A stretch of 64,000 nt of DNA from Lachnospiraceae bacterium (lineage in GTDB: Bacteria; Bacillota; Clostridia; Lachnospirales; Lachnospiraceae): contig JAFZVZ010000017.1 of assembly GCA_017617545.1 (NCBI GenBank), forward strand, positions 186,001-250,000, written 5' to 3'. Positions 33,374-41,975 of the stretch are shown in pieces (position 1 is the stretch's first letter; each line of letters begins with the position of its first letter). Below the pieces are notes generated by a model that ran no database searches, was not told the origin of the DNA, and saw nothing but the letters and a program-made list of their open reading frames with translations. The position numbers were made by a program, and so were the translations under genes.

Positions 33374-34654
33374 ATGGAGAAAAATATCATCGCATATATC
33401 AATGCGGAAAATGCATTTTCCGCCTCGGTTCTGGAGCTCGCGATGAGCTACGAGCAGAACGGCGCGGACGGACTGTACATTTACAACTACGATGACAACG
33501 AGACGACGCAGATGCATTTTCTGCAGATGGTCAAGCTTGTTTTAAAGAAGGTGGATATCCCGCTGTACCTCGGCTGCCATGTCGAGCGGTTTGAGGACAT
33601 CAAGAAGGCTCTTTACACGGGCGCTTCCTATGTCGTCATCCCGTACGAGCGCAGCTTCCCAAAGGACGAGGTCAGAAAGGCGATCGAGCGGTTCGGACGC
33701 GACAAGATCGTCGTCGAGTTCAACGCCGATGTTGACAAGCCGGAGCACGCGTACGAGAGCGAGAAGCTTCTTGAGGAGCTCAAGGATCTCGGCGTCGCAA
33801 GCTTCCAGATGAAGCATGTCACCGTCTCCTCGGCGATGAACCGCATCCTCGAGAGATGTCCTCTGCCGGTCATCGTTCGCGACAGCCTTGTCCGAAACGA
33901 TATTGAGACGCTGCTTTCGCTGCCGAACTGCTACGGCGTGGCGACCAACTACTATGAGCAGAAGAACCTGCTGAAAGTAAAGCAGGCGCTCCGCGCGGAA
34001 GGGCTGGAGACCAAGTGCCTTGCGTCGAGCCTTGCATTTTCCGAGTTTAAGACAAACGCAGACGGTCTGATCCCCGTCGTCGTGCAGGATTACCGCACGC
34101 TCGAGGTGCTGATGGTCGCTTACATGAACGAGGAGTCGTTCAACAAGACCATCGAGACCGGCCGCATGACCTACTGGTCAAGAAGCCGCGGTGAGCTGTG
34201 GGTCAAGGGCGAGACGTCCGGCCACTACCAGTTCGTCAAGGAGCTTCGCCTGGACTGCGACAAGGACACGCTGCTTGCAAAGGTGCACCAGCTCGGCGTC
34301 GCTTGCCACACCGGCAATATGTCCTGTTTCTTCACGACGCTGTGCAAGAAGGAGTTTGCGGACTTCAATCCGCTCACGGTGCTCACGGAAGATTACAATA
34401 TCATCATGGACCGCAAGGTAAACCCGAAGGAGGGTTCGTACACGAACTACCTGTTTGAGAAGGGTATCGACAAGATCCTCAAGAAGTGCGGCGAGGAGGC
34501 CACGGAGATCACGATCGCCGCGAAGAACCCCGACGCTGAGGAGCTGAAGTACGAGATTGCGGATTATCTGTATCATCTCATGGTTCTCATGGTTGAGTGC
34601 GATGTCGACTGGAATGATATCGTGAAGGAACTTGCGAACCGCAGAAAATCCTGA
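33374..34654 (+). CDS. hisIE: HisI-HisE bifunctional enzyme with an extra N-terminal HisA/HisF-like domain
   Basis: A 426-residue fusion. Residues ~1-215 resemble a degenerate HisA/HisF half-barrel protein ([65 protein letters not shown]). Residues ~220-330 are PRA-CH ([40 protein letters not shown]), which opens the PRAMP ring. Residues ~335-426 are PRA-PH ([32 protein letters not shown]), which removes pyrophosphate from PR-ATP. No hisA, hisF, hisH or hisC lies in the cluster. Whether the first domain is catalytic is unclear; active-site aspartates are not obvious. ATG 33374 follows AGGAG. Confidence 0.88.
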   Translation: MEKNIIAYINAENAFSASVLELAMSYEQNGADGLYIYNYDDNETTQMHFLQMVKLVLKKVDIPLYLGCHVERFEDIKKALYTGASYVVIPYERSFPKDEVRKAIERFGRDKIVVEFNADVDKPEHAYESEKLLEELKDLGVASFQMKHVTVSSAMNRILERCPLPVIVRDSLVRNDIETLLSLPNCYGVATNYYEQKNLLKVKQALRAEGLETKCLASSLAFSEFKTNADGLIPVVVQDYRTLEVLMVAYMNEESFNKTIETGRMTYWSRSRGELWVKGETSGHYQFVKELRLDCDKDTLLAKVHQLGVACHTGNMSCFFTTLCKKEFADFNPLTVLTEDYNIIMDRKVNPKEGSYTNYLFEKGIDKILKKCGEEATEITIAAKNPDAEELKYEIADYLYHLMVLMVECDVDWNDIVKELANRRKS

Positions 34655-34666
34655 CGGAGGCGTAAC

Positions 34667-34816
34667 ATGGGTGTTTTAACGGAATTTTTACGCGAATTCG
34701 GATTGTTCATCGTGTATATCGGCGTAGCCGTATGCGGTGTTCTTGCCGGCAAGGCTGTGAGAAACCGCAAGGACGCGAAGCGCGCCGCAGCGGACAAGGC
34801 GTCCGAGGAGCTGTAA
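34667..34816 (+). CDS. Small single-pass membrane protein (49 aa)
   Basis: A short frame with a strong RBS (GGAGG at 34656-34660) and ATG 34667: a hydrophobic segment at about residues 10-30 (FGLFIVYIGVAVCGVLAG), then a Lys/Arg/Ala-rich tail KAVRNRKDAKRAAADKASEEL. It sits 12 nt past hisIE and ahead of the rimP promoter. I do not recognise a function. The good RBS, the codon use and the clean amphipathic layout support a real gene. Confidence 0.6.
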   Translation: MGVLTEFLREFGLFIVYIGVAVCGVLAGKAVRNRKDAKRAAADKASEEL

Positions 34817-34847
34817 GGCGTTTGCGCCTTAGGCACGGCGCGGAAAC

Positions 34848-34880
34848 ATTTTCCGAAAAAGACTTGATTTTTCGGAAAAT
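34848..34880. repeat. Perfect 13-bp inverted repeat made of two ATTTTCCG motifs
   Basis: ATTTTCCGAAAAA (34848-34860), 7-nt loop, TTTTTCGGAAAAT (34868-34880). It lies past the small membrane protein gene, and its right arm forms part of the rimP promoter spacer. It could act as a weak bidirectional terminator, or be a paired-motif site as in Haemophilus USS pairs. Confidence 0.85.
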
Positions 34881-34892
34881 CGGTTGTATACT
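34864..34892 (+). promoter_or_regulatory. Sigma-A promoter of the rimP-nusA-infB operon
   Basis: TTGATT (34864-34869), 17 nt, TATACT (34887-34892). The spacer holds CGGAAAAT (34873-34880), and the -35 box lies within the loop and right arm of the inverted repeat. Confidence 0.8.
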
Positions 34893-34917
34893 TCGTCTGT
34901 AACTTGTAGTTAAGCTT

Positions 34918-34953
34918 GAGAGTGGGTCCGAAACGGCCCACTCTCAGTTTTAT
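34918..34953 (+). promoter_or_regulatory. Leader hairpin of the rimP operon, attenuator-like
   Basis: GAGAGTGGG (34918-34926) pairs with CCCACTCTC (34937-34945), extended inside by CCG/CGG, and is followed by AGTTTTAT. It lies about 20 nt past the expected start of transcription and 50 nt before rimP. It could attenuate the NusA-encoding operon; the U-run is short. Confidence 0.55.
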
Positions 34954-35003
34954 GTGCGGCAGGCGTAAAGAGCATTTCACAGCGTTTGCCGGACGGAGGA
35001 AGT

Positions 35004-35474
35004 ATGGCAACTGCAAAACAAATTGAGGAGAGGACAACCTCGCTGGTGATGCCCATCCTCGAAGCAAACGGTTTTGAACTCGTGGATGTCGAGTACGTGA
35101 AGGAGGCCGGAAGCTGGTACCTTCGGGCATACATTGACAAGCCCGGCGGGATCACCATCGACGACTGCGAGGTCGTATCGAGGGCACTGAGCGACAAGCT
35201 CGACGAGCACGACTTTATCAGCGAGGCATATGTGCTGGAGGTCAGCTCTCCCGGGTTGACGAGACCGCTGAAGAAGCCGAAGGATTATGAGCGAAACCTC
35301 GGGAGACCAGTGGACATCCGCCTGTTCCGAGCGATCAACGGATGCAAGGAATACTTTGAGGTTGTGCTCAGCGCGTACACCGATGACACCGTCACAGTCA
35401 CCACAGAGGCCGGATCGCTGGAGATCGAGAGAAAAAACATCAGCATGATCCGACAGTCCTATGTAGAACAATAA
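35004..35474 (+). CDS. rimP: Ribosome maturation factor RimP
   Basis: A 156-residue protein needed for 30S subunit maturation. Seen: ANGFELVDVEYVKEAGSWYL, RAYIDKPGGITIDDCEVVSR, EVSSPGLTRPLKKPKDYER, and the Sm-like C-terminal barrel. First gene of the rimP-nusA-rnpM-ylxQ-infB-rbfA operon. GGAGG at 34995-34999 sets ATG 35004. Confidence 0.94.
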   Translation: MATAKQIEERTTSLVMPILEANGFELVDVEYVKEAGSWYLRAYIDKPGGITIDDCEVVSRALSDKLDEHDFISEAYVLEVSSPGLTRPLKKPKDYERNLGRPVDIRLFRAINGCKEYFEVVLSAYTDDTVTVTTEAGSLEIERKNISMIRQSYVEQ

Positions 35475-35508
35475 ATCTGAAAAGGAAATTACTTCAAGGA
35501 GGTGCGTT

Positions 35509-36654
35509 ATGAAAAAGGTCGTTAAGAAATCTGCGGAGGAACTCAAGAATGAGGATTTCAAGGAACTGATTACCGCGATTGACCTGATTGAAAAGGAAAG
35601 AGACATTGACAAGGAAGTTCTTCTTAAGATCGTGGAGGACTCGCTTCTTCAGGCATGCAAGGTTCAGTTTGCCAAGAAGACGGGCGAGGAGATGTATCAG
35701 CCCGCAGGAAAGGTTCAGTACGCGAACTGCGACAACATTCGCGTGCATATTGACCCTGTTACGGGTGAGTACAAGGTATTCCGCGATTTCACGGTAGTTG
35801 ACGAGGTGCTCGACGAGGCTTGCGAGCTTACGCTTGAGCAGGCTCAGGCGAAGTTCCCGCTCCGCGAGATCCAGGTCGGCGACGTTCTCAGCGAGGAGGT
35901 CGAGACCAAGGGCTTCGGACGTATCGCGGCAGGTCAGGCGAAGCAGCAGATCGTGCAGAAGCTTCGCGAGAAGGAGAGAGAGGTTCTCTTCCGTACCTAC
36001 AGCGGAATGGAGAAGGAAGTTGTCACCGGTATCGTCCAGAAGTACACCAAGAACAACGTGATCATCAGCCTTGACAAGATCGACGCATCCCTGATCAGCA
36101 CCGAGCAGATCCCGGGTGAGGTGTTCCACACCGGCGACCGTGTCAAGGTGTACGTAGTCGAAGTTAAGGATACGACGAAGGGTCCGCGCGTGATCGTTTC
36201 CCGCACGCACCCTGAGCTTGTCAAGAGATTTTTCGAGAACGAGGTTTCCGAGGTTGCTGACGGCACCGTGGAGATCAAGGCTCTGTCCCGCGAGGCAGGC
36301 AAGCGCACGAAGATGGCTGTGTACTCCAACGATCCCAAGGTGGATCCGGTCGGAGCATGCGTCGGCGTAAACGGCAGCCGTGTCAACGCCGTTGTCGAGG
36401 AACTCAACGGCGAGAAGATCGATGTCATCAACTGGAGCGATGATCCCGCTCATCTCATTGCAAACGCTCTGTCCCCCGCAGAGGTTCTCAATGTCGAGGT
36501 AATCGAGGAGGAGCGTCTTGCCAATGTTATCGTGCCGGATGATCAGCTTACGCTTGCCATCGGCAGCAAGGGCCAGAACGCACGTCTTGCAGCACGTCTG
36601 ACCGGTTACAAGATTGACATCAAGAGCGAGTCTCAGGCGGCCGAGCTGATGTAA
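35509..36654 (+). CDS. nusA: Transcription termination/antitermination protein NusA
   Basis: A 381-residue RNA polymerase-binding factor: N-terminal polymerase-binding domain (1-~130), S1 domain (~135-200), then KH1 and KH2 (~230-345, with DPVGACVGVNGSRVNAVVEEL and LAIGSKGQNARLAARLTG). It lacks the acidic C-terminal repeats of E. coli NusA, as is normal for Firmicutes. RBS AAGGAGGTG. No copy of the common ATTTTCCG motif occurs from here to late infB, the longest motif-free stretch in the window. Confidence 0.96.
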   Translation: MKKVVKKSAEELKNEDFKELITAIDLIEKERDIDKEVLLKIVEDSLLQACKVQFAKKTGEEMYQPAGKVQYANCDNIRVHIDPVTGEYKVFRDFTVVDEVLDEACELTLEQAQAKFPLREIQVGDVLSEEVETKGFGRIAAGQAKQQIVQKLREKEREVLFRTYSGMEKEVVTGIVQKYTKNNVIISLDKIDASLISTEQIPGEVFHTGDRVKVYVVEVKDTTKGPRVIVSRTHPELVKRFFENEVSEVADGTVEIKALSREAGKRTKMAVYSNDPKVDPVGACVGVNGSRVNAVVEELNGEKIDVINWSDDPAHLIANALSPAEVLNVEVIEEERLANVIVPDDQLTLAIGSKGQNARLAARLTGYKIDIKSESQAAELM

Positions 36655-36675
36655 CAGGCCGGGAAAGGACATTTC

Positions 36676-36945
36676 ATGGCACTGAACAGACGAATCCCCC
36701 TGCGCCGCTGCAGCGGTTGCGGTAAAATGATGCCCAAGAAGGAGCTCATCCGCGTGATCCGCACGCCGGAGAACGAGATTGAGCTTGACCTTACCGGTAA
36801 GAAGAACGGGCGCGGAACCTACGTGTGCAGAGACGCGGAATGCCTCCGTCTTGCGGAGCGTTCCAAAGCGATCGAGCGTTCTCTGAACATAACGATCCCC
36901 GCCGAGATCTACGACCGGCTTCGGAAGGAGATTACCAATGCGTGA
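36676..36945 (+). CDS. rnpM: YlxR family RNA-binding protein (RnpM)
   Basis: An 89-residue YlxR protein: IPLRRCSGCGKMMPKKELIRV and NGRGTYVCRDAECL. In Bacillus the homologue binds RNase P RNA and modulates its activity, hence RnpM. Its place between nusA and the L7Ae-like gene is the conserved one. The 3' end overlaps ylxQ by 8 nt. Confidence 0.92.
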   Translation: MALNRRIPLRRCSGCGKMMPKKELIRVIRTPENEIELDLTGKKNGRGTYVCRDAECLRLAERSKAIERSLNITIPAEIYDRLRKEITNA

Positions 36946-37258
36946 CCGTGTACTGTCTTTGCTAGGGCTTGCACAGAAGGCACGCGCTGTAGCCTCAGGC
37001 AATTTTCTGGTGGAGCAGGCTGTCGCAAAGAGAACGGCGAAGCTGATCATCATTGCCGGGGACGCGGCATCCAACACGCGTGACGGGCTGGAGAAGATCA
37101 CTTTCCACTATAAAGTTCCCGTGCTGTACTACGGGACGAAGGAAACTCTCGGGCATGCCCTGGGACACAGTGAACGATCCTGCGCAGCCGTTCTTGACGA
37201 AGGGTTCGCGAAGAAACTGCGCGAACTGATCGAAGCCGGCGGACAAGATCAGCAGTAA
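36938..37258 (+). CDS. ylxQ: L7Ae/L30e family protein YlxQ
   Basis: A 106-residue kink-turn RNA-binding fold protein: LSLLGLAQKARAVASGNFLVEQAV, AKLIIIAGDAASNT, VPVLYYGTKETLGHALG. Known as YlxQ in the nusA-infB operon; its role with the ribosome is poorly known. Translationally coupled to rnpM by the overlap. Confidence 0.92.
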   Translation: MRDRVLSLLGLAQKARAVASGNFLVEQAVAKRTAKLIIIAGDAASNTRDGLEKITFHYKVPVLYYGTKETLGHALGHSERSCAAVLDEGFAKKLRELIEAGGQDQQ

Positions 37259-37328
37259 CATAAAGTATCATGCGGGATACCCGCAAAATCATATCAACGA
37301 CGGAAAACCAATCGGAGGAATTAACTGA

Positions 37329-40300
37329 ATGGCAAATATCAAACTCGGAGACCTTTGCAAGGAAATCGATGCGTCCTACAAGGAAATGATGACCTACCTT
37401 CGCGAGCATGGCTGTGATGTCAAGAGCGCGGGCAGCATCATCAACGATGAGGACCCTGAGGTAAAAATTGCAATTACACTCTACGGGAAGAAGAAGCGCC
37501 GCACTGCGCCCGCCGAGAAAAGCGACGACAAGAAACCTCAGCGTCGTTTTGACGACAAGGGAAATCGCGTTGTCAAGAAGGACGGCGTAATTTACAGTGT
37601 CGACAAGGGCGGCAACTACACCAAGTATACCGGTCCTCTGTACGATGAGAATCACAACAAACTGGAGCCGAAGAAGTCTCTGTTTGATGCCGATAAGAAC
37701 CCGATCGTCCGCAAGGGCACCGAGTTCTACAGAAAGGATCCCAACGGCGAGCTGGTTCTCTACGACGGACCGATCTTCAACGAGGAAGGACGCCGCATGA
37801 AGCGTCCGAGCAAGGAAAATGCGGCGGAGACGAAGACGGAGGAGACACCTGCAAAGGCTCCCGCTACGCCTGCTCCCGAGCCTGTGAGCGAAGCTCCCGC
37901 TGAGGAGAAGCCCGCGGCAGCGGAGACCCCTGCCGCAGCAGCTGCAGCAGAGAGCACTACAAACAAGCTCGATATCCCGATCATCAAACCGATCCGCAGA
38001 GAGCCGATCACGCCCGAACCGGCACGCACCGATTCCCGTCGTGACGCTTCCGGCAATGCCCGTCGTCCCCGCGAGGGACAGGGTCAGGGAACCCAGGATC
38101 GCAGACCTGCGGACGGCACGAGATCCACGTACAACCGTGACCGCGACGGTCAGGGCACACGCAGACCCGCCGGACAGGGCGGTTTCGGTGACCGCAACAA
38201 CCGTCAGGGTCAGGGTGGCTTCGGCGATCGCAGACCCACAGACGGCACGAGATCCACGTACAACCGTGACCGTGACGGTCAGGGCGCGCGCAGACCCGCC
38301 GGACAGGGCGGTTTCGGTGACCGCAACAACCGTCAGGGCCAAGGCGGCTTCGGCGGCGCAGGCTTTGACAAGGACAAGGATGCCGGCGAGCGCAGACCGT
38401 TCCAGCAGCGCAGAAACGACAACCGCGGCGGACAGAGCAGCTCCATCAAGTCGGATTTCGCGAGCGAGATCAACCGCGGCAAGAACGCGGCTGCATACCA
38501 GAACCGTGACCGCGACAAGAACCGCAATAACCGCGATTTCGATGACGGAAAGAAGACCGGCAAGAAGGGACAGCCTCAGAAGAAGGATGCGAACCGCAAG
38601 GGCGCATTCATCATGCCTAAGGTAGAGCCGAAGAAGGAAGAAGATCCGAACGAGATCAAGAACATCACGATCCCCGAGATGATCACGATCAAGGAGCTTG
38701 CGGACAAGATGAAGCAGAACGCGTCCGCGATCATCAAGAAGCTCTTCCTCGCAGGCAAGCTGTACAACATCAACTCCGAGATCTCGTTCGACGAGGCTGA
38801 GGAGATCGCACTTGATTACAACTATATCGTTGAGAAGGAAGAAGTCATCGATATGGTCGAGGTGCTGACCAGAGACACCGAAGACACCGAGGAATCTCTT
38901 GAGAAGCGTCCTCCGGTCGTCTGTGTCATGGGACATGTCGACCACGGTAAGACTTCCATTCTCGATGCCATCCGTTCCGCTCATGTCGCGGCGAAGGAAG
39001 CCGGCGGTATCACGCAGCACATCGGTGCTTACATGGTTGAGAAGAACGATCGCAAGATCACGTTCCTCGATACACCCGGCCATGAGGCATTTACCGCAAT
39101 GCGTTTGCGCGGTGCCATGGCAACCGATATCGCAGTTCTCGTAGTAGCAGCGGATGACGGTGTCATGCCGCAGACGATCGAAGCGATCAACCATGCGAAG
39201 GCTGCAGGTGTCGCGATCGTTGTGGCGATCAACAAGATGGATAAAGAGGGTGCCAATCCGGACCGTGTCCTGACGGAACTTTCCGAGCAGGGTCTCGTCT
39301 CCGAGGAATGGGGCGGTGACATCGTTACCTGCCGCGTTTCCGCCAAGACGGGCGAGGGTATTGAGAACCTTCTTGAGATGATCCTGCTCTCGGCAGACGT
39401 GCTCGAGCTTCGCGCGAACCCGAACCGCAAGGCCCGCGGTCTCGTCATCGAAGCAAAGCTGGATAAGGGCCGCGGCCCCGTTGCCACGGTGCTCGTTCAG
39501 AAGGGTACGCTCCATGTCGGTGAGACGGTTTCCATCGGTGCTTCCTACGGTAAGATCCGTGCGATGATCAACGATCAGGGTCAGAAGGTAACGGAGGCAA
39601 CCCCGTCCACACCTGTTGAGATCCTCGGTCTGAACAGCGTTCCGAACGCCGGCGATCTTATGGTCGTTACGGAAAATGAGCGCGAGGCCAAGAACATCTC
39701 CGACGCACACATCGCACAGACCAAGGAGAAGCTCATCGCGGAGACGAAGCAGAAGCTCTCGCTCGAGAGTCTGCACGATGCCGTTGCGGCCGGCGAGATG
39801 AAGGATCTGAACATCATCGTCAAGGCCGATGTGGCAGGTTCCGTAGAGGCTGTGAAGCAGTCGCTTCTCAAGCTTTCCAACGAGGAGATCGCGGTTCACT
39901 GCATCCACGGCGGCGTCGGTAACATCAACGAATCCGACGTTACGCTCGCTAGCGCTTCGAACGCGATCATCATCGGTTTCAACGTAAAACCCGACAATAC
40001 GGCCAAGGATACGGCAGAGCGTGAGAAGGTTGACGTTCGCCTGTACTCCGTCATTTACAATGCGATCGACGACATCGAGGCAGCCATGAAGGGCATGCTC
40101 GATCCGGTTTACGAGGAGGTTGTCATCGGTCATGCGGAGATCCGCCAGATCTTCAAGGCGAGCGGTCTCGGCAGCATCGCCGGTTCCTACATTCTCGACG
40201 GCAAGGCACAGCGCGGCTGCAAGGCCCGCATCACCAGAGGCGGAGAGCAGATCTTCGACGGCAACCTTGCGTCCCTGAAGCGTATGAAGGACGACGCGAA

Positions 40301-40409
40301 GGAAGTCAACGCCGGATACGAGTGCGGTATTTTGTTTGAGAAATTTAACGACATCGCGGAGGGCGATCAGGTAGAGCTCTACGTGATGCAGCAGGTGGCC
40401 AGAAACTAA
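37329..40409 (+). CDS. infB: Translation initiation factor IF-2
   Basis: A 1026-residue GTPase that brings fMet-tRNA to the 30S subunit. An N-terminal IF2_N-like fold is followed by a very long low-complexity region (about 150-430), rich first in Ala/Pro/Glu and then in Arg/Gly/Asp with a tandem 43-residue duplication. A second IF2_N domain ([23 protein letters not shown]) precedes the G domain, which has GHVDHGKT at about 535, DTPGHEA and NKMD; domains II-IV follow. ATG 37329 follows GGAGG. Last base overlaps rbfA. Confidence 0.97.
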   Translation: MANIKLGDLCKEIDASYKEMMTYLREHGCDVKSAGSIINDEDPEVKIAITLYGKKKRRTAPAEKSDDKKPQRRFDDKGNRVVKKDGVIYSVDKGGNYTKYTGPLYDENHNKLEPKKSLFDADKNPIVRKGTEFYRKDPNGELVLYDGPIFNEEGRRMKRPSKENAAETKTEETPAKAPATPAPEPVSEAPAEEKPAAAETPAAAAAAESTTNKLDIPIIKPIRREPITPEPARTDSRRDASGNARRPREGQGQGTQDRRPADGTRSTYNRDRDGQGTRRPAGQGGFGDRNNRQGQGGFGDRRPTDGTRSTYNRDRDGQGARRPAGQGGFGDRNNRQGQGGFGGAGFDKDKDAGERRPFQQRRNDNRGGQSSSIKSDFASEINRGKNAAAYQNRDRDKNRNNRDFDDGKKTGKKGQPQKKDANRKGAFIMPKVEPKKEEDPNEIKNITIPEMITIKELADKMKQNASAIIKKLFLAGKLYNINSEISFDEAEEIALDYNYIVEKEEVIDMVEVLTRDTEDTEESLEKRPPVVCVMGHVDHGKTSILDAIRSAHVAAKEAGGITQHIGAYMVEKNDRKITFLDTPGHEAFTAMRLRGAMATDIAVLVVAADDGVMPQTIEAINHAKAAGVAIVVAINKMDKEGANPDRVLTELSEQGLVSEEWGGDIVTCRVSAKTGEGIENLLEMILLSADVLELRANPNRKARGLVIEAKLDKGRGPVATVLVQKGTLHVGETVSIGASYGKIRAMINDQGQKVTEATPSTPVEILGLNSVPNAGDLMVVTENEREAKNISDAHIAQTKEKLIAETKQKLSLESLHDAVAAGEMKDLNIIVKADVAGSVEAVKQSLLKLSNEEIAVHCIHGGVGNINESDVTLASASNAIIIGFNVKPDNTAKDTAEREKVDVRLYSVIYNAIDDIEAAMKGMLDPVYEEVVIGHAEIRQIFKASGLGSIAGSYILDGKAQRGCKARITRGGEQIFDGNLASLKRMKDDAKEVNAGYECGILFEKFNDIAEGDQVELYVMQQVARN
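38100..38357 (+). repeat. Tandem 129-bp duplication inside infB
   Basis: Two copies of 129 bp (38100-38228 and 38229-38357), nearly identical at DNA level, encode the 43-residue unit that runs from [16 protein letters not shown] to [11 protein letters not shown]. The few differences are mostly silent, so the duplication is fairly recent or kept uniform by gene conversion. It lies in the disordered linker, so copy number can vary without harm. Confidence 0.88.
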
Positions 40410-40840
40410 TGAGAAAAAACAGTACGAAAAACAGAATTGTCAGCCAGGAGGTCCGCAGGGAACTCAGCAGGCTGATGCTTGACGGTGTCAAGGACCCCAG
40501 AATAGCTCCGCTGACGACGATCACGGACGTCACGGTTGCTCCGGATCTCAAGACCGCCAAGGTTTATGTGAGTGTCTACGGCGATGCCGAGGCGAAGAAG
40601 AATACGATGGACGGTTTGAAAAATGCCGCGCCGTACCTTCGCTCGATGCTCGCCAGAAACCTCAATATGCGTCTCACTCCGCAGCTTTTCTTCGTCATTG
40701 ACGACTCGCTTGACTACGCGATGAAGATCGAGAACATGATCGCGTCGCTTCACGAAGGTGAGGAGAGCGATGAGGAGGGTGCTTCCGAGGAAGATACGGA
40801 CGATGAGGAAGACGCATTTTCCGAAGACGAGGAAAAGTGA
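40409..40840 (+). CDS. rbfA: 30S ribosome-binding factor A
   Basis: A 143-residue cold-shock/ribosome assembly factor with a KH-like fold: RIVSQEVRRELSRLML, VKDPRIAPLTTITDVTV, AKVYVSVYGDAE, RMLTPQ-like strand and LDYAMKIENMIA. The last ~28 residues are a highly acidic tail (EESDEEGASEEDTDDEED) beyond the usual domain end. The ATG shares one base with the infB stop (TAATG), so the two are tightly coupled. Confidence 0.94.
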   Translation: MRKNSTKNRIVSQEVRRELSRLMLDGVKDPRIAPLTTITDVTVAPDLKTAKVYVSVYGDAEAKKNTMDGLKNAAPYLRSMLARNLNMRLTPQLFFVIDDSLDYAMKIENMIASLHEGEESDEEGASEEDTDDEEDAFSEDEEK

Positions 40841-40884
40841 TCGACCGAACGCGGAACACACGCAGAAATTACAGATTTTACCGG

Positions 40885-40910
40885 GGAAACGCTGAGCTAT
40901 CAGCGTTTCC
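40885..40910 (+). repeat. Perfect 11-bp stem-loop between rbfA and nrnA
   Basis: GGAAACGCTGA (40885-40895), loop GCTA, TCAGCGTTTCC (40900-40910), ending 16 nt before the next start codon. No U-run follows, so it is more likely an RNA processing or stability element than a terminator. A similar stem with core GGAAACGCC lies between the two folC genes. Confidence 0.75.
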
Positions 40911-40926
40911 TTGATATGGAGAGTTT

Positions 40927-41880
40927 ATGAACAGAAGTTTACTTGATTCGATCGAAGCAGCGAAAACGATCGGGATCACGGGTCATATTCACCCGGACGG
41001 AGACAGCGTCGGCTCCTGCATGGCGCTGTATCATTACATCCGCAGCACCTATCCTGAGAAGACGGTTCAAGTCTACCTTGAAAAGCCCGCCGACAACCTC
41101 ATGGTGGCGGACGGCTTTGACAGCATCGACAGTGATTTTACGAAGCCGGAAACGCCGTATGATCTGTTCGTCGTGCTTGACTGCAGCAGCGCGGAGCGGT
41201 TTGCCCCTGCGAAGGAGCTTGTGGAAGAGGCTGTAAAGACCTATGTCGTCGATCACCACATGACGAACACGCATTTTGCGGATGACGGTGTCATCCTTCC
41301 GGACGCGAGCTCCACGTGTGAGGTTCTTTATGACCTCATTGAGGACGATAAGATCAACCGTGCCGCGGCAACGTTTCTGTACCTCGGCATCGTGCATGAC
41401 ACGGGCGTATTCCGTTTCCCTGCGTGTACGGAGCACACGATGCAGATCGCGGGACGCATGCTCACCAAGGGCGTCAACGCACAGCAGCTGATCGACGATT
41501 CGTTCTACCGCAAAACCTATGCGCAGAACCGCCTGATCGGAGATGCCGTGGCTCGCTCGGAGCTTCTTCTCGACGGGAAAATGATCTACACGGTCGTCAC
41601 GCTTGACGACATCGCCAAATTCGGCGTCGGTCCCAAGGAGACGGAAGGTCTGATCGACCAGCTGCGTCTCACGAAGGGGATCGAGGTTGCCGTGTTTGCG
41701 CGTCAGGAGGATATCGACACCTACAAGATCAGCATGCGCGCGATCGAGAAGGTCAATGTCGCGTCCATCTGCGCGTCTTTCGGCGGCGGCGGACATATTT
41801 TTGCCGCAGGCTGCACCGTCAAGGGCAATCTGAGCGATTACATTACCCAGATCTCGGCGATGGTACTTCTGCAGCTGTAA
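40927..41880 (+). CDS. nrnA: DHH/DHHA1 phosphoesterase, NrnA-like
   Basis: A 317-residue bifunctional oligoribonuclease/pAp phosphatase. DHH domain: GHIHPDGDSVGSCMAL, VVLDCSSAERF, VVDHHMTNTHF, YLGIVHDTGVFRF. The C-terminal DHHA1 domain ends with CASFGGGGHIFAAGCTV. Degrades nanoRNA, replacing Orn in Firmicutes. It lies in the usual place between rbfA and truB. Confidence 0.92.
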   Translation: MNRSLLDSIEAAKTIGITGHIHPDGDSVGSCMALYHYIRSTYPEKTVQVYLEKPADNLMVADGFDSIDSDFTKPETPYDLFVVLDCSSAERFAPAKELVEEAVKTYVVDHHMTNTHFADDGVILPDASSTCEVLYDLIEDDKINRAAATFLYLGIVHDTGVFRFPACTEHTMQIAGRMLTKGVNAQQLIDDSFYRKTYAQNRLIGDAVARSELLLDGKMIYTVVTLDDIAKFGVGPKETEGLIDQLRLTKGIEVAVFARQEDIDTYKISMRAIEKVNVASICASFGGGGHIFAAGCTVKGNLSDYITQISAMVLLQL

Positions 41881-41890
41881 ACGCATTTTT

Positions 41891-41914
41891 CGGAAAATGA
41901 TGCTTCATTTTCCG
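41891..41914. repeat. Inverted pair of CGGAAAATG/CATTTTCCG motifs ahead of truB-ribF
   Basis: CGGAAAATGA (41891-41900), TGCT loop, TCATTTTCCG (41905-41914): a perfect 10-bp stem-loop 10 nt past the nrnA stop. It is the second intergenic gap in this operon where the common motif occurs as an inverted pair. Confidence 0.85.
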
Positions 41915-41923
41915 TATCATGAG

Positions 41924-41949
41924 CTCCCGGATATCGACGTGTCCGGGAG
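41924..41949 (+). repeat. Second stem-loop ahead of truB-ribF
   Basis: CTCCCGGA (41924-41931) pairs with TCCGGGAG (41942-41949) over a 10-nt loop, 27 nt before the truB start. No U-run follows; it may tune translation or processing. Confidence 0.6.
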
Positions 41950-41975
41950 TATCCATTTGTGAAGCAGGTAAGGGA

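Noticed and set aside
37098..40133. A minus-strand open frame of about 1000 codons opposite infB.
   Set aside because: It is the antisense shadow of infB; its amino acid composition is repetitive and no domain is recognisable.
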